Both the position numbers and the translations under genes were made by a program. A stretch of 64,000 nucleotides of DNA, taken from Sphingobacterium spiritivorum ATCC 33861. Lineage in GTDB: Bacteria; Bacteroidota; Bacteroidia; Sphingobacteriales; Sphingobacteriaceae. Below are positions 54,611 to 63,924 of the stretch, one piece after another. The first letter of the stretch is position 1. The number at the start of each line of letters is the position of its first letter. The stretch lies in the NCBI RefSeq assembly GCF_000143765.1, contig NZ_GL379776.1, positions 64,465 through 128,464 on the forward strand, read 5' to 3'. Below the pieces are notes generated by a model. That model was not told the origin of the DNA. It made no database searches and saw only the letters and a list, made by a program, of their open reading frames with translations.

Positions 54611-54875
54611 AGATCAATTGTTACAACAGTTGAAAACTGATGGTTTAAGTTGTTTATTCCTCTTCTGAAAGGTTTCAAATTCCTGATCAGAACAGTTTTA
54701 TTTTGATAGCGAATATAACGCTCTTACTTTATATTATTACTAATTCCCGGCGCTTCTTGAAAAACAATACATTTCCAGATTGCTTGCTCGGTGTTTATAT
54801 AGCAGTATATGTTAAAATATTTTTTCTTAAAAAGATTGTTTTTTACTACATTTATACATAACAATTTTTGACCTT

Positions 54876-55130
54876 ATGAACTTACTTTTTTTTAATATCG
54901 GAACGCAGGAGTTGATTCTCATTTTAATGCTAATCTTCATGTGTTTTATTCCAACTATTCTGATTATTATATCATTAATTGACATCCTTAAAAGACAATT
55001 CACGGATAGCGGCGATAAAATCTTAATGATTGTACTGGTATTCTTCCTGCCTGTTATAGGGTCATGTGTCTATCTATTTTCGTTAAGACATAAATATCCT
55101 TTAATCAAAGATCAGTTCACTGCAAAATAA
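54876..55130 (+). CDS. Small membrane protein with PLDc_N domain
   Basis: The 84-residue protein has two hydrophobic helices (about 12-38 and 50-68). The second half (SLIDILKRQFTDSGDKILMIVLVFFLPVIGSCVYLF) fits the PLDc_N family, named for the N-terminal part of cardiolipin-synthase-like phospholipases but found as free proteins of unknown role. It sits in the inner membrane. It is convergent with the OmpA lipoprotein gene. Confidence 0.75.
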   Translation: MNLLFFNIGTQELILILMLIFMCFIPTILIIISLIDILKRQFTDSGDKILMIVLVFFLPVIGSCVYLFSLRHKYPLIKDQFTAK

Positions 55131-55132
55131 AA

Positions 55133-55157
55133 AAGGGCAGTTTTTCAACTGCCCTTA
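55133..55157. terminator. Bidirectional hairpin terminator
   Basis: A 10-bp stem AAGGGCAGTT / AACTGCCCTT with a four-base loop has a six-T run on the minus strand and a weaker one on the plus strand. It serves mainly the OmpA lipoprotein gene on the minus strand. Confidence 0.8.
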
Positions 55158-55175
55158 GATTTATATCTTTCCTTA

Positions 55176-55697
55176 CTACTTCTGATTCAGTAATACGACT
55201 TCTACACGTCTGTTCATCTGACGGCCTTCCGGAGTTTTGTTATCAGCTACAGGTTTTGCCTGTCCGATACCTTTAGTGGTAATACGGCTTTCGGAAATTC
55301 CGGAGTCTACTAAGAACTTCTTAACGGAAACTGCTCTTTTATCAGACAACCATAGATTATATTCCGGTGTACCAGTTGCATCGGTATGTCCGTCTACACG
55401 GATTTTTGTTTTAGAATTATCTTTCAGTAATTTGGCAAGTTTACTCAGTTCACCTTTGGATTTATCTGTCAGGTAAGAAGAGTTAGTCGGGAATAAAAAG
55501 TCAGATGACAACGAAAATTTGATTCCCTCTTCTGTTCTGGAAGCATCTTTAAATTCTTCCTTGACGTTTTTCAACCCGTCATCTGTACCGTCTTTTGAAA
55601 GTACTGCACCGGGATTAACAGTGAGCGCCTGTTGCTTACAGGAGAATAAGGTAACAGCACAAAATAAAATCAGCGTAAATATGTTTAATTGCTTCAT
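55176..55697 (-). CDS. OmpA family lipoprotein
   Basis: I place the start at ATG 55697 (MKQLNIFTLILFCAVTLFSC); the frame extends to 55748 but adds residues before the signal. The lipobox LFSC attaches it to a membrane. The last 110 residues form an OmpA domain (GIKFSLSSDFLFPTNSSYLTDKSKGELS, DGHTDATG, ISESRITTKGIGQAKPVA, GRQMNRRVEVVLL) with the Asp and Arg that bind peptidoglycan. It probably ties the outer membrane to the cell wall, like Pal. The length is 173 residues. Confidence 0.92.
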   Translation of the reverse strand: MKQLNIFTLILFCAVTLFSCKQQALTVNPGAVLSKDGTDDGLKNVKEEFKDASRTEEGIKFSLSSDFLFPTNSSYLTDKSKGELSKLAKLLKDNSKTKIRVDGHTDATGTPEYNLWLSDKRAVSVKKFLVDSGISESRITTKGIGQAKPVADNKTPEGRQMNRRVEVVLLNQK

Positions 55698-55781
55698 GAA
55701 ATGATTAATTCTTTTGAATTTTATGATTTTGTTCGATAAATATAGCAAAAATAGCGTAATTCCTCAATTAATTCCTGTTTA

Positions 55782-56612
55782 TTACGAGATTTTAAGAGAA
55801 GTCATATTCAAAGAGCCCCCAACCAGCTTATCGTTAAAAAATGACACATCTTCATTGGATTGCTGTAAAGATAAGCTGTACAGCATAGGCAGATAATGCT
55901 CCGGAGTAGGGATCGCAAGCATTGCTCCTGAACCAAGTTCGTCATATCGAATCAGTTTCTGGTGTTCTTTACTTTCAATCAGTTTTTTGAATGTATCGTT
56001 CATCTGGTACGCCCAGTCGTATCCACCCCCGTGAATCATATCCCAGGAAACCATGCGAAGATTATGCACCATATTTCCGCTGCCTATAATCAACACTCCT
56101 TTTTTACGCAAAGCCAGTAGTTCTTTACCGAGCTCATAATGCCAGGACGGATGTTGCCGGTAATCAATACTCAGTTGTAACACGGGAATCTGTGCATCCG
56201 GATACATATATCTGACCACTGTCCAGGTTCCGTGATCCAGTCCCCAGTCATGATCCAGTTCAACCTGTGTATGCGAAATCAGCGATTTTGTCTCCATGGC
56301 CAGTTTAGGACTTCCGGGAGCAGGATATGTTACAGCAAACAGTTCTTTCGGAAATCCATAAAAGTCATGAATGGTTTTTGGTTTTTCCATAGCCGTCACT
56401 TTTGTGCTATCGGTATACCAGTGTGCCGAGATGACTAATACAGCCTGAGGCTGCGGGATTTCTTTCGCCATATTGCTCCAGTTTCCGGAGAATTCATTGT
56501 CCTCGATCCCGTTCATCGGGGAACCGTGACCGACAAAAAGTACAGGCATTAACTTAGACTGCGTCCGGAGACTATCCGAAAGGTTTTTCAGATCCTTTAA
56601 TCCACTTATCAT
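55782..56612 (-). CDS. ygiD: 4,5-DOPA dioxygenase-like extradiol ring-cleavage enzyme (LigB family, YgiD)
   Basis: This 276-residue protein has the LigB-type metal residues in VLFVGHGSPMNGIEDNEF, VISAHWYT, LDHGTWTVV and GNMVHNLRMVSW. YgiD-like enzymes bind one metal and cleave aromatic diols; the E. coli enzyme acts on L-DOPA in vitro. Its start overlaps the stop of the upstream glycoamylase-like gene by four bases (ATGA), so the pair is translationally coupled, which is an unexpected partner. The true substrate here is unknown. Confidence 0.88.
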   Translation of the reverse strand: MISGLKDLKNLSDSLRTQSKLMPVLFVGHGSPMNGIEDNEFSGNWSNMAKEIPQPQAVLVISAHWYTDSTKVTAMEKPKTIHDFYGFPKELFAVTYPAPGSPKLAMETKSLISHTQVELDHDWGLDHGTWTVVRYMYPDAQIPVLQLSIDYRQHPSWHYELGKELLALRKKGVLIIGSGNMVHNLRMVSWDMIHGGGYDWAYQMNDTFKKLIESKEHQKLIRYDELGSGAMLAIPTPEHYLPMLYSLSLQQSNEDVSFFNDKLVGGSLNMTSLKIS

Positions 56613-58792
56613 TTTTTCTTCGTCTTAAACAATTTATCTGTCACTAGCTTAATCTCCGGTATTTCCTTGTATAACTCCCATATTAATCCTGAACGGGAAT
56701 TTTCAATCATAATAGCTACGGTAGCCTGATTGACAGCCAGATATTCATCAGACACATCATTGTCCTTCAGGTCTAACCATGCCCGGAATCCATATTCCGT
56801 AAACAGAATGTCAGCATATTTCTCGTACAGCGTTTTCATTGCTTTCATACCGATCTCTTTGTCGATAAATAATGCTGAAGGCCCAACTGCGGGGTTAATA
56901 CGTGTTAGGGAAACCGTATCTTTTACCTTATAATATCCCCATACATCCGAAAACGCCGTTCCTACGCCCATTTCATTATCTCTTCTTTTGGCAATACGGA
57001 TCATATTCCGAACCTCTTTATTGTAATCGAGTAAGGAATCTTTTTTATCTCTGGGATCTATTGTATAGAACATACGATATACATCTACAAGCGGAACTCC
57101 TATATCGGGCACTTTGGTCTGCAGACCATATTCTACGGTATCCCGGATAATGGATCTTGACCATAGCGTCTGTGAAGTATCTGATGCATTTTCCTCTACC
57201 GACACCGAGTCCAATGGGGAAGTATCTCCAACTACGAATCTTGAAAAATAGGTCGGCAATTGATTACTGTGTACATGGACATTGCTAAAACCAAATGTAT
57301 AGGCATCCATAGAAACTGGGTGTGTAGGAGATGATATCGCCAGTAAATAGGTATTGAGACTGCTGTTAAAACCACCTAATATATGTGATCTTCTGGTGCT
57401 GTCTACCGGAGACCAGCTATCCCACAGCACATTATTATGTTCTCCTGAAGAGAATACTTTCCAGTCAATCCGCTCCCATAATGCTGTAATATTCTCGCGA
57501 AGAGCTTTTTCTTCAGCTACATCTTCTTTGAAGAAGTATTGTCTGGCAATAAGTAAAGCTTCCATCATGGCTGTCGTTGCCGTCAGACTATATTTGGGTA
57601 TATGTTGTCTGTACTCCGGCAAACCGGTTCTTCCGTCGAAGTATTCCGGAAAAACACCGTCTTTGTGTTGTACTTTCTTCAGAAAGTTCACCATTTTTGT
57701 GAAACGTGCCAATACAACATTCCTGTTCACAAATTTTCTTTCTGCTCCGACAATTAAGGCCAGTGCAGCATACCCCGATTCTCTTACGGATACAATTGCT
57801 TTATCCTTCCGGCGATACGGCATATACATACCACTGTTAAAGTCAAAATTTTCCAGGAAATAATTTATATGTGCAGCCTGCACGACGTTAAGCAGCTCCT
57901 CATCCGACAACTTCTTTGTTTTCACCTCTTTAATGGCAGAAAAAGGAGATTCAATATAATCATAATCTACCCATGCGATCTTGTAATAATAGGTCTTGTC
58001 TATTTCTGGAACGCGATCCAGACAGCTTTGCATCTGAATCGGGCGGATCGCTACAGGTTCAAAATTCTCTTTATCTGTGGAACGATAAATCTTGATATAG
58101 CGTATACTAGGTGTCAGCGGCAATTGCCAGCTCAGCAGCACTTGTTTGTCATAGGCTTTTGCTTCCGATAAGATTGCAGGTGATGACAATTTAACGCTGG
58201 ATGGATTTTTTGGTAAAAATTCAATCTGATCCAACAGGATATGATGCGTCTTGTTAGAAGCATTTCTCTGCACAAAACTTACAGACCGTATAGCACCTTC
58301 TTCAAATCCCTTAATCTTATCTACCGGAATTTCTACATTGACCCACATATTGGGTTCAAAATCATCAATAAAGTGTGCCAATGAAACAGGTTCACTTTGT
58401 TTAAACCCCTGTTTAAGAATAACATCCGGCAATTCCTCAATTTTGGTAAATGCAGTCTGTACATACATTTTAAATACCAAAACATCCTTTTTAGAAACCT
58501 GATAAAAAAACTTTTGGCGGCTATATAAGATATCTGCTTCCCAGCTTCCGGTTGCAGAACTGTGGTATTTCAGAGACAAAGCGTTACCGGGAGTAAAAAA
58601 AAGTGTGTCCGACACCAACAGATGATTACGTACATTCTCGACCCAGCTACTACCTGAATAACGCACTAAACTCTTTGCATAACTCCCTCCCACAAGACTA
58701 TTATCGAATACAACCTCCGGATAAGTATCCGCTTTCAATGCATTAGATACCAGCAACATGCAGGTTATTATGAAATAGTAATATTTAATCAT
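56609..58792 (-). CDS. Glycoamylase-family protein (PF10091-type, GH144-like)
   Basis: The start at ATG 58792 gives a clean signal peptide (MIKYYYFIITCMLLVSNALKA), about 727 residues. The N-terminal 200 residues are a beta domain with a carbohydrate-binding look (WEADILYSRQKFFYQV). A fibronectin-III-like domain follows (AYDKQVLLSWQLPLTPSIRYIKIYRS). The C-terminal 420 residues match the glycoamylase helical toroid (KHINYFLENFDFNSG-like opening, LNTYLLAISSPTHPVSMDAYTFG, SDVWGYYKVKD, NPAVGPSALFIDKEIGMKAMKTLYEKYADILF). This family includes endo-beta-1,2-glucanases (GH144). It is exported and probably acts on a glucan; specificity is not shown. Confidence 0.8.
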   Translation of the reverse strand: MIKYYYFIITCMLLVSNALKADTYPEVVFDNSLVGGSYAKSLVRYSGSSWVENVRNHLLVSDTLFFTPGNALSLKYHSSATGSWEADILYSRQKFFYQVSKKDVLVFKMYVQTAFTKIEELPDVILKQGFKQSEPVSLAHFIDDFEPNMWVNVEIPVDKIKGFEEGAIRSVSFVQRNASNKTHHILLDQIEFLPKNPSSVKLSSPAILSEAKAYDKQVLLSWQLPLTPSIRYIKIYRSTDKENFEPVAIRPIQMQSCLDRVPEIDKTYYYKIAWVDYDYIESPFSAIKEVKTKKLSDEELLNVVQAAHINYFLENFDFNSGMYMPYRRKDKAIVSVRESGYAALALIVGAERKFVNRNVVLARFTKMVNFLKKVQHKDGVFPEYFDGRTGLPEYRQHIPKYSLTATTAMMEALLIARQYFFKEDVAEEKALRENITALWERIDWKVFSSGEHNNVLWDSWSPVDSTRRSHILGGFNSSLNTYLLAISSPTHPVSMDAYTFGFSNVHVHSNQLPTYFSRFVVGDTSPLDSVSVEENASDTSQTLWSRSIIRDTVEYGLQTKVPDIGVPLVDVYRMFYTIDPRDKKDSLLDYNKEVRNMIRIAKRRDNEMGVGTAFSDVWGYYKVKDTVSLTRINPAVGPSALFIDKEIGMKAMKTLYEKYADILFTEYGFRAWLDLKDNDVSDEYLAVNQATVAIMIENSRSGLIWELYKEIPEIKLVTDKLFKTKKK

Positions 58793-58963
58793 AGCAGTAA
58801 AATAAACCAAATAGTATAGATGCTAACAAAAACATGAATGTTACTTTGGATGATACAAAAATAACAAATGAAATTCATATGGCGTGTCAGAGGAATGTCT
58901 ACTAAAATTTTAAAATACCTAAAAATACCCTTACCTTAGCCCTCTAATTTTTCATAAAAGTAC

Positions 58964-59917
58964 ATGGAAACAACTTTTGATTTTGAAAAACCTATTGCAG
59001 ATCTGCAAACACAGATAGAGAAAGTCAATCAGGTAGCTGAAAAGACTAAGGTCGACATGAGTGCGACTATTCAGGATCTGGAAGCAAAACTGGAAGAAAC
59101 CAAACTGCAGATCTATAATAATATGACTGGCTGGCAGAAAGTACAGATGTCACGTCATCCTGAGCGCCCTCAAACATTCGATTATATCGAGATGATTTGT
59201 GAGGAGTTTATCGAACTGCACGGTGATCGTAATGTAAAGGATGATAAAGCTATAGTCGGCGGATTTGCATCGATTGGCGGTGAAGCTGTAATGGTTATCG
59301 GCCATCAAAAAGGAAAAAACACCAAAGAACGTCAGTTCCGCAACTTTGGAATGGCAAACCCTGAGGGATACCGCAAAGCCTTGCGTCTGATGAAAATGGC
59401 AGAAAAATTCAATAAGCCGGTTATTACGCTTATCGATACTATGGGTGCTTATCCCGGTTTAGAGGCAGAAGAAAGAGGTCAGGGAGAAGCTATCGCCCGC
59501 AACCTGCTTGAAATGTCTGTATTGAAAGTACCTGTTATCTGTATTGTGATCGGCGAAGGTGCTTCAGGCGGAGCATTAGGTATTGGTATAGGTGACCGCG
59601 TATATATGCTTCAAAACACCTGGTATTCGGTCATTTCACCGGAGTCTTGTTCATCTATTCTATGGAGAAGCTGGGATCACAAGGAGCGTGCGGCAGAAGC
59701 ATTAAAATTAACGGCTGAAGATATGCTTGGGAATGGTCTGATTGACGGCATTATTGCTGAACCATTGGGCGGAGCACATCAGGAACCTGCTATTGCAGCT
59801 GAAAATGTAAAAACTAAAATCCTTTCTGATCTGGCGGTACTTAAAGCTAAGACAGCTGAAGTATTAGTACAGGAAAGAATCGACAAATTCAGTAAAATGG
59901 GTTACGTCGTAGAATAA
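58964..59917 (+). CDS. accA: Acetyl-CoA carboxylase carboxyltransferase subunit alpha
   Basis: The alpha subunit transfers carboxyl from carboxybiotin to acetyl-CoA, with AccD as partner, the first step of fatty-acid synthesis. The 317-residue protein has the N-terminal coiled coil (about 1-50) and the crotonase-like core: [67 protein letters not shown], and the oxyanion region [30 protein letters not shown] sequence about 30 bases before the ATG resembles the promoter box with one mismatch. A hairpin terminator follows. Confidence 0.98.
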   Translation: METTFDFEKPIADLQTQIEKVNQVAEKTKVDMSATIQDLEAKLEETKLQIYNNMTGWQKVQMSRHPERPQTFDYIEMICEEFIELHGDRNVKDDKAIVGGFASIGGEAVMVIGHQKGKNTKERQFRNFGMANPEGYRKALRLMKMAEKFNKPVITLIDTMGAYPGLEAEERGQGEAIARNLLEMSVLKVPVICIVIGEGASGGALGIGIGDRVYMLQNTWYSVISPESCSSILWRSWDHKERAAEALKLTAEDMLGNGLIDGIIAEPLGGAHQEPAIAAENVKTKILSDLAVLKAKTAEVLVQERIDKFSKMGYVVE

Positions 59918-59937
59918 CAGATACTACATACACAAAC

Positions 59938-59972
59938 AAAAAGCCGATACATTGTAATGTACCGGCTTTTTT
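59938..59972 (+). terminator. Terminator of accA
   Basis: A stem AAAAAGCCG..TACATT pairs with AATGTA..CGGCTTTTTT (one mismatch in the middle) and ends in a T run. It lies 20 bases after the stop of accA. Confidence 0.9.
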
Positions 59973-60071
59973 AGTTGCTTCAGAATTTTACCAAACCATA
60001 AACCAAATATCATATCAGTTGTTGTACATAATGGAAATCATATTATTTATATCTATTTAAACAGAAAGTCT

Positions 60072-61427
60072 GTGAAAAAACCGTGCATTATTTTTCACCC
60101 TCTTATTAAAAAAGTACACTCCCCTATGCAGCGAGCAGTTATGGTATTCACTCTCGTACTGTTTCATATAACGTATTCTTTTGCTCAGCATGATACAACC
60201 AGCACGGTAAGACTGCGCAAAGACACATTGGCTGGCTCGGACAGCTTAAAAACACCTCCTCCCTATCAGGATCATTACGATATCAGTGATCTGTTTCGGA
60301 CTATTCTTCATCCCAAACGCAAACCTGACCGTTCTAAACGACGTTCTCCCATAACATTGATGCCTAACGTTGCCTATAATCCGACTATCGGGGCACAGGG
60401 AGGAGTAAAAGCCGTAGCCGGTAAGGTATTAGGCAACCACCCCAATACCACTATGTCAGTCGCAGCCACTTCAGCTTCTATCACTACAAAAGGTATTATG
60501 GTGTTCTACCTGAGCCATAATGTGTTTACACCGGGTAATACCTGGAATTTTCAGGGGAGTCTGGCGGCTGTTCACATGGTTGCTCCTGATGCCGGTATAG
60601 GGATGAATATGAATGCTTGGACAACAGAAGATGAGCGCGTCATTGCTAACCCTGACCGCAAAATATTCGGATCACGATACAATTCTTATATTTTCAATGA
60701 AAAGGTCTACCGTCAGGTAGCTCACGGATTATTTCTGGGAGCCGGAGTATCTTTCGATCTTCGAAGGAATATAGAGGAACCGCAATTAGTTAACGGTCCT
60801 ACACCACCCTCCTTGTACAGCGAAAAACATGGCTTTAATCCAAAAAAATACAATTCCAACGGATTACTGTTCAATGTTCAGTACATGACCCGGGATAATC
60901 CGAACAGGGCTTACAGCGGTATATACTCCGATGTAGGTATACGTGTCAATCAGACGTGGATGGGAAGTTCAAAGAACGCCGTTCAATTGGTTACAGATTT
61001 CAGAAAATATTTTAGCTTGTCTAAGAAAAATCCGGAACACGTACTAGGATTCTGGTACTGGGGATCTTATAAACTCAGTGGAACACTTCCCTACTTTGAT
61101 CTTCCCGGAACAGGGAAAGATACAAATGTCAGAACAGGAAGGGGCTATACTATCGGCTATTTCAAGGGTATATCTTTTGCTTACTCAGAAGTGGAATACC
61201 GCTTCCCGATTACGAAGAACAAATTCCTGAGCGGTGTGACATTTCTCAATATACAATCTGCAAGTGACGAGATCGGAACCCGACTGTTTCAGCGTTGGGA
61301 ACCCGGTGGAGGTGCCGGACTACGTGTTTTATTTAATAAAGCAACCCGAACAAACCTTTGTCTGGACTATGCTTTCGGAAAATATGGAAACAGAGGCTTT
61401 TTCTTAGGTCTTAATGAAGCATTTTAG
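60072..61427 (+). CDS. BamA/TamA family outer-membrane protein
   Basis: The 451-residue frame opens with GTG at 60072. An ATG at 60126 gives a more typical signal peptide (MQRAVMVFTLVLFHITYSFAQ) and may be the true start. The mature protein has a polar linker (residues about 45-90, HPKRKPDRSKRRSP), then a beta-barrel that ends NLCLDYAFGKYGNRGFFLGLNEAF, the Omp85-type C-terminus. It lacks room for POTRA domains, so it is a short family member, perhaps an enzyme or a transporter. It sits between accA and a TonB receptor, and its exact role is unknown. Confidence 0.78.
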   Translation: MKKPCIIFHPLIKKVHSPMQRAVMVFTLVLFHITYSFAQHDTTSTVRLRKDTLAGSDSLKTPPPYQDHYDISDLFRTILHPKRKPDRSKRRSPITLMPNVAYNPTIGAQGGVKAVAGKVLGNHPNTTMSVAATSASITTKGIMVFYLSHNVFTPGNTWNFQGSLAAVHMVAPDAGIGMNMNAWTTEDERVIANPDRKIFGSRYNSYIFNEKVYRQVAHGLFLGAGVSFDLRRNIEEPQLVNGPTPPSLYSEKHGFNPKKYNSNGLLFNVQYMTRDNPNRAYSGIYSDVGIRVNQTWMGSSKNAVQLVTDFRKYFSLSKKNPEHVLGFWYWGSYKLSGTLPYFDLPGTGKDTNVRTGRGYTIGYFKGISFAYSEVEYRFPITKNKFLSGVTFLNIQSASDEIGTRLFQRWEPGGGAGLRVLFNKATRTNLCLDYAFGKYGNRGFFLGLNEAF

Positions 61428-61501
61428 TCCTGCAATCAATAGGCAACGTTATGATTATGCCTTGTTTTTACTATTTTAGCGACTGCTAAACCGAAAACAG
61501 T

Positions 61502-63583
61502 ATGCGATCTTACCGGACTTTGAGTACACTTTGTTTATTTTTCCTGACCAACCAACTTTTGGCTCAGGAAACAAAACTGACAGACACCGTTCTCAACAGA
61601 CTTGCTCCGGTACAGATCAATGCTTATTTCGCCAACCAACCTCTTTTATCGCTCACTTCTTCTGCAAAGACGCTGGATTCCCGGCTTATTTCCAGTCAGA
61701 ATAACAGTACATTTTTGACAGCTATCAATACTGTTCCGGGTATCCGTATGGAAGAGCGTTCGCCGGGCAGTTACCGGTTAGCGATGAGAAGCAGCCTTAT
61801 CCGATCACCTTTTGGAGTACGAAACATCAAGATATACCTCGATGAATTTCCGTTAACCGATGCCGGAGGCAATACCTACTTTAATCTGGTAGATCCGGCG
61901 GCTGTCAGCAGTATACATATACTCAAGGGTCCTGACGGATCTATCTACGGGCCTAACTCAGGCGGGGTGATTACGATTGCTCCGAATGGCTTTGACACAG
62001 GCTCCGGCAGTTCTCTGCTGCTACAGGGCGGCTCTTTCGGTTTATTTCAGGAACAACTATCTACAAAGCAGCAGGTCAATCCCCATTACCGTTTTGCAGT
62101 GGATCAAAGTTTTACCCGTAGTGACGGGTATCGGCAAAACTCTGCCTTAAATAAAAAAACTATACAGACTGCTCATCAATGGGACTATTCTGATAAAGGG
62201 CAGTTAAAAGCGATTGGATTCTATGCAGATCTGGGATACAGAACTCCCGGCGGCCTTACACAAACGCAGTATGATGAAAATCCAAAACTCGCCAGACCTG
62301 CAGCAGGACCAAATCCCGGTGCGGCTGATCAAAAGGCTGGAATATACAACAAAACATTTTTTGGAGGTCTTTCTAACCGATACCACATCACGACAAATCT
62401 GACACACGTTGTCAGTATATTCGGCAGTCATTCGGACATCAAAAATCCGTTTATTACCAATTACGAAAAGCGTGATGAAAAGAATATGGGCATCCGCACT
62501 TACTTTTCTTATGCAGACAACAGCAATCAGCAGTTACATTGGCAAATGCAACTTGGATTGGAAGCACAAAACGGACGGTATAAAATTGATAATTATAATA
62601 ACAAAGGCGGCGTAGCTACTGATCCGCAGGCTAAGGATGATCTGAAAAATGGCCAGCACTTCTATTTCTTACGCGGTCAGGTACTCGTTGCTCAAAAACT
62701 GACCCTTGAAGGTTCACTGGGAATTAATTACAATACTATTTCCTATCAAAATATATTCCCTGTACTTGCTGATAAATGGGAAAAGATTGATTTTAAGAAT
62801 ACCTGGATGCCAAGATTTGCTCTTTCCTACCTTGTCACTCCTCAAATGGCTATACGCAGTTCGGTATCCAAAGGATTATCCGCTCCTACCATTGCAGAGG
62901 TTCGTTCTTCGGACAACATAATCAACCGGCAACTGAATCCTGAAACCGGAACGAATTATGAAGCGGGCATCAGATGGGAAACTGCAGACCGGAGAGTTAT
63001 TGCGGATGTTTCCTACTATTATTACCGGATGGATAATGCTATTATAAGGCAGATCCGGGAAAACGGAGCAGAATACTATCTGAATGCCGGAAAAACCGAC
63101 CAGAAGGGCTTAGAAGCCTCGCTTTCAGGTTATCTTATTGCTCCGCGTACCTCCGGCTGGGTACAGAGTTTGTCCATAGGAAGCAATCTGACCTATAATG
63201 ATTATAAATTCAAGGCTTACCAGGTAGGAGAAAACGATTATTCAGGCAACAAACTTACTGCTGTCCCGGACTGGATATGGGTTAATCATGCAAATATTCA
63301 GTTTGCACAACACATAGAACTGAATATCATGCACAACTTTACTTCCCGTATCCCGCTGAATGATGCGAATACCGCTTACGGGACTAAATATCATTTATTA
63401 CAGGCCAAACTTGCGTGGCTCTGCCCGATAAACGGAAAATTACAGGTTCAGTTCTTTGCCGGAGCTGATAATATCCTGGATCAGAAATACAGTCTGGGTA
63501 ACGATATCAATGCGTTCGGCAATCGCTTTTTTAATGCAGCTCCGGGCAGAAATTATTACGGAGGATTAAAGATCTCTTATTAA
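61502..63583 (+). CDS. TonB-dependent outer-membrane receptor (siderophore or metal type)
   Basis: This 693-residue receptor has a signal peptide (about 1-21), a plug (about 60-170; TAINTVPGIRMEERSPGSYRLAMR, SIHILKGPDGSIYGPNSGGVITI) and a 22-strand-like barrel ending in an aromatic residue (YYGGLKISY). It lacks the carboxypeptidase-like extension of SusC. Size and plug fit the iron-siderophore class (FecA/PupA-like). It imports a chelate or small ligand using TonB. There is no Fur-like site that I can name. Its stop overlaps the stop of the gene on the other strand by four bases. Confidence 0.9.
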   Translation: MRSYRTLSTLCLFFLTNQLLAQETKLTDTVLNRLAPVQINAYFANQPLLSLTSSAKTLDSRLISSQNNSTFLTAINTVPGIRMEERSPGSYRLAMRSSLIRSPFGVRNIKIYLDEFPLTDAGGNTYFNLVDPAAVSSIHILKGPDGSIYGPNSGGVITIAPNGFDTGSGSSLLLQGGSFGLFQEQLSTKQQVNPHYRFAVDQSFTRSDGYRQNSALNKKTIQTAHQWDYSDKGQLKAIGFYADLGYRTPGGLTQTQYDENPKLARPAAGPNPGAADQKAGIYNKTFFGGLSNRYHITTNLTHVVSIFGSHSDIKNPFITNYEKRDEKNMGIRTYFSYADNSNQQLHWQMQLGLEAQNGRYKIDNYNNKGGVATDPQAKDDLKNGQHFYFLRGQVLVAQKLTLEGSLGINYNTISYQNIFPVLADKWEKIDFKNTWMPRFALSYLVTPQMAIRSSVSKGLSAPTIAEVRSSDNIINRQLNPETGTNYEAGIRWETADRRVIADVSYYYYRMDNAIIRQIRENGAEYYLNAGKTDQKGLEASLSGYLIAPRTSGWVQSLSIGSNLTYNDYKFKAYQVGENDYSGNKLTAVPDWIWVNHANIQFAQHIELNIMHNFTSRIPLNDANTAYGTKYHLLQAKLAWLCPINGKLQVQFFAGADNILDQKYSLGNDINAFGNRFFNAAPGRNYYGGLKISY

Positions 63584-63921
63584 CTATGCTGTTTTAATCT
63601 GAAAAGCCTTATAATCCTGTCGCAAAACAATAATATCAGTGTTACATAAATCAGTTGGGAGAACAGCATTATCTGTTCTTTTGAAATAGTTGTCCATTTT
63701 ATTTCATACATATACCCTGCTGCAACATAATTAATAACAAGCCCGAATATCGTTCCTGCAAGAAAGAAATATATTCCTTTCATCTTGACCTTCAGGATTT
63801 CGGGGGAAGTCATCTCCTGCTTCTCTATCCGGGCCATTACCTGATCTTCAAAATCCGAAAACGGCATTTTCGGAGTACTTTGCCTCATCAGTTGTTGTAA
63901 AATATCACGATCCTTTTCCAT
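63580..63921 (-). CDS. Small two-helix membrane protein next to an ECF sigma factor
   Basis: The 113-residue protein has a polar N-terminal half (about residues 1-45, PFSDFEDQVMARIEKQE) and two hydrophobic helices (about 49-68 and 84-102). Its ATG at 63921 lies three bases after the stop of a sigma-factor gene on the same strand. Location and layout are like a small anti-sigma or accessory membrane protein, though no zinc-binding anti-sigma motif is seen. The function is inferred from position only. Confidence 0.65.
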   Translation of the reverse strand: MEKDRDILQQLMRQSTPKMPFSDFEDQVMARIEKQEMTSPEILKVKMKGIYFFLAGTIFGLVINYVAAGYMYEIKWTTISKEQIMLFSQLIYVTLILLFCDRIIRLFRLKQHS

Positions 63922-63924
63922 ATT

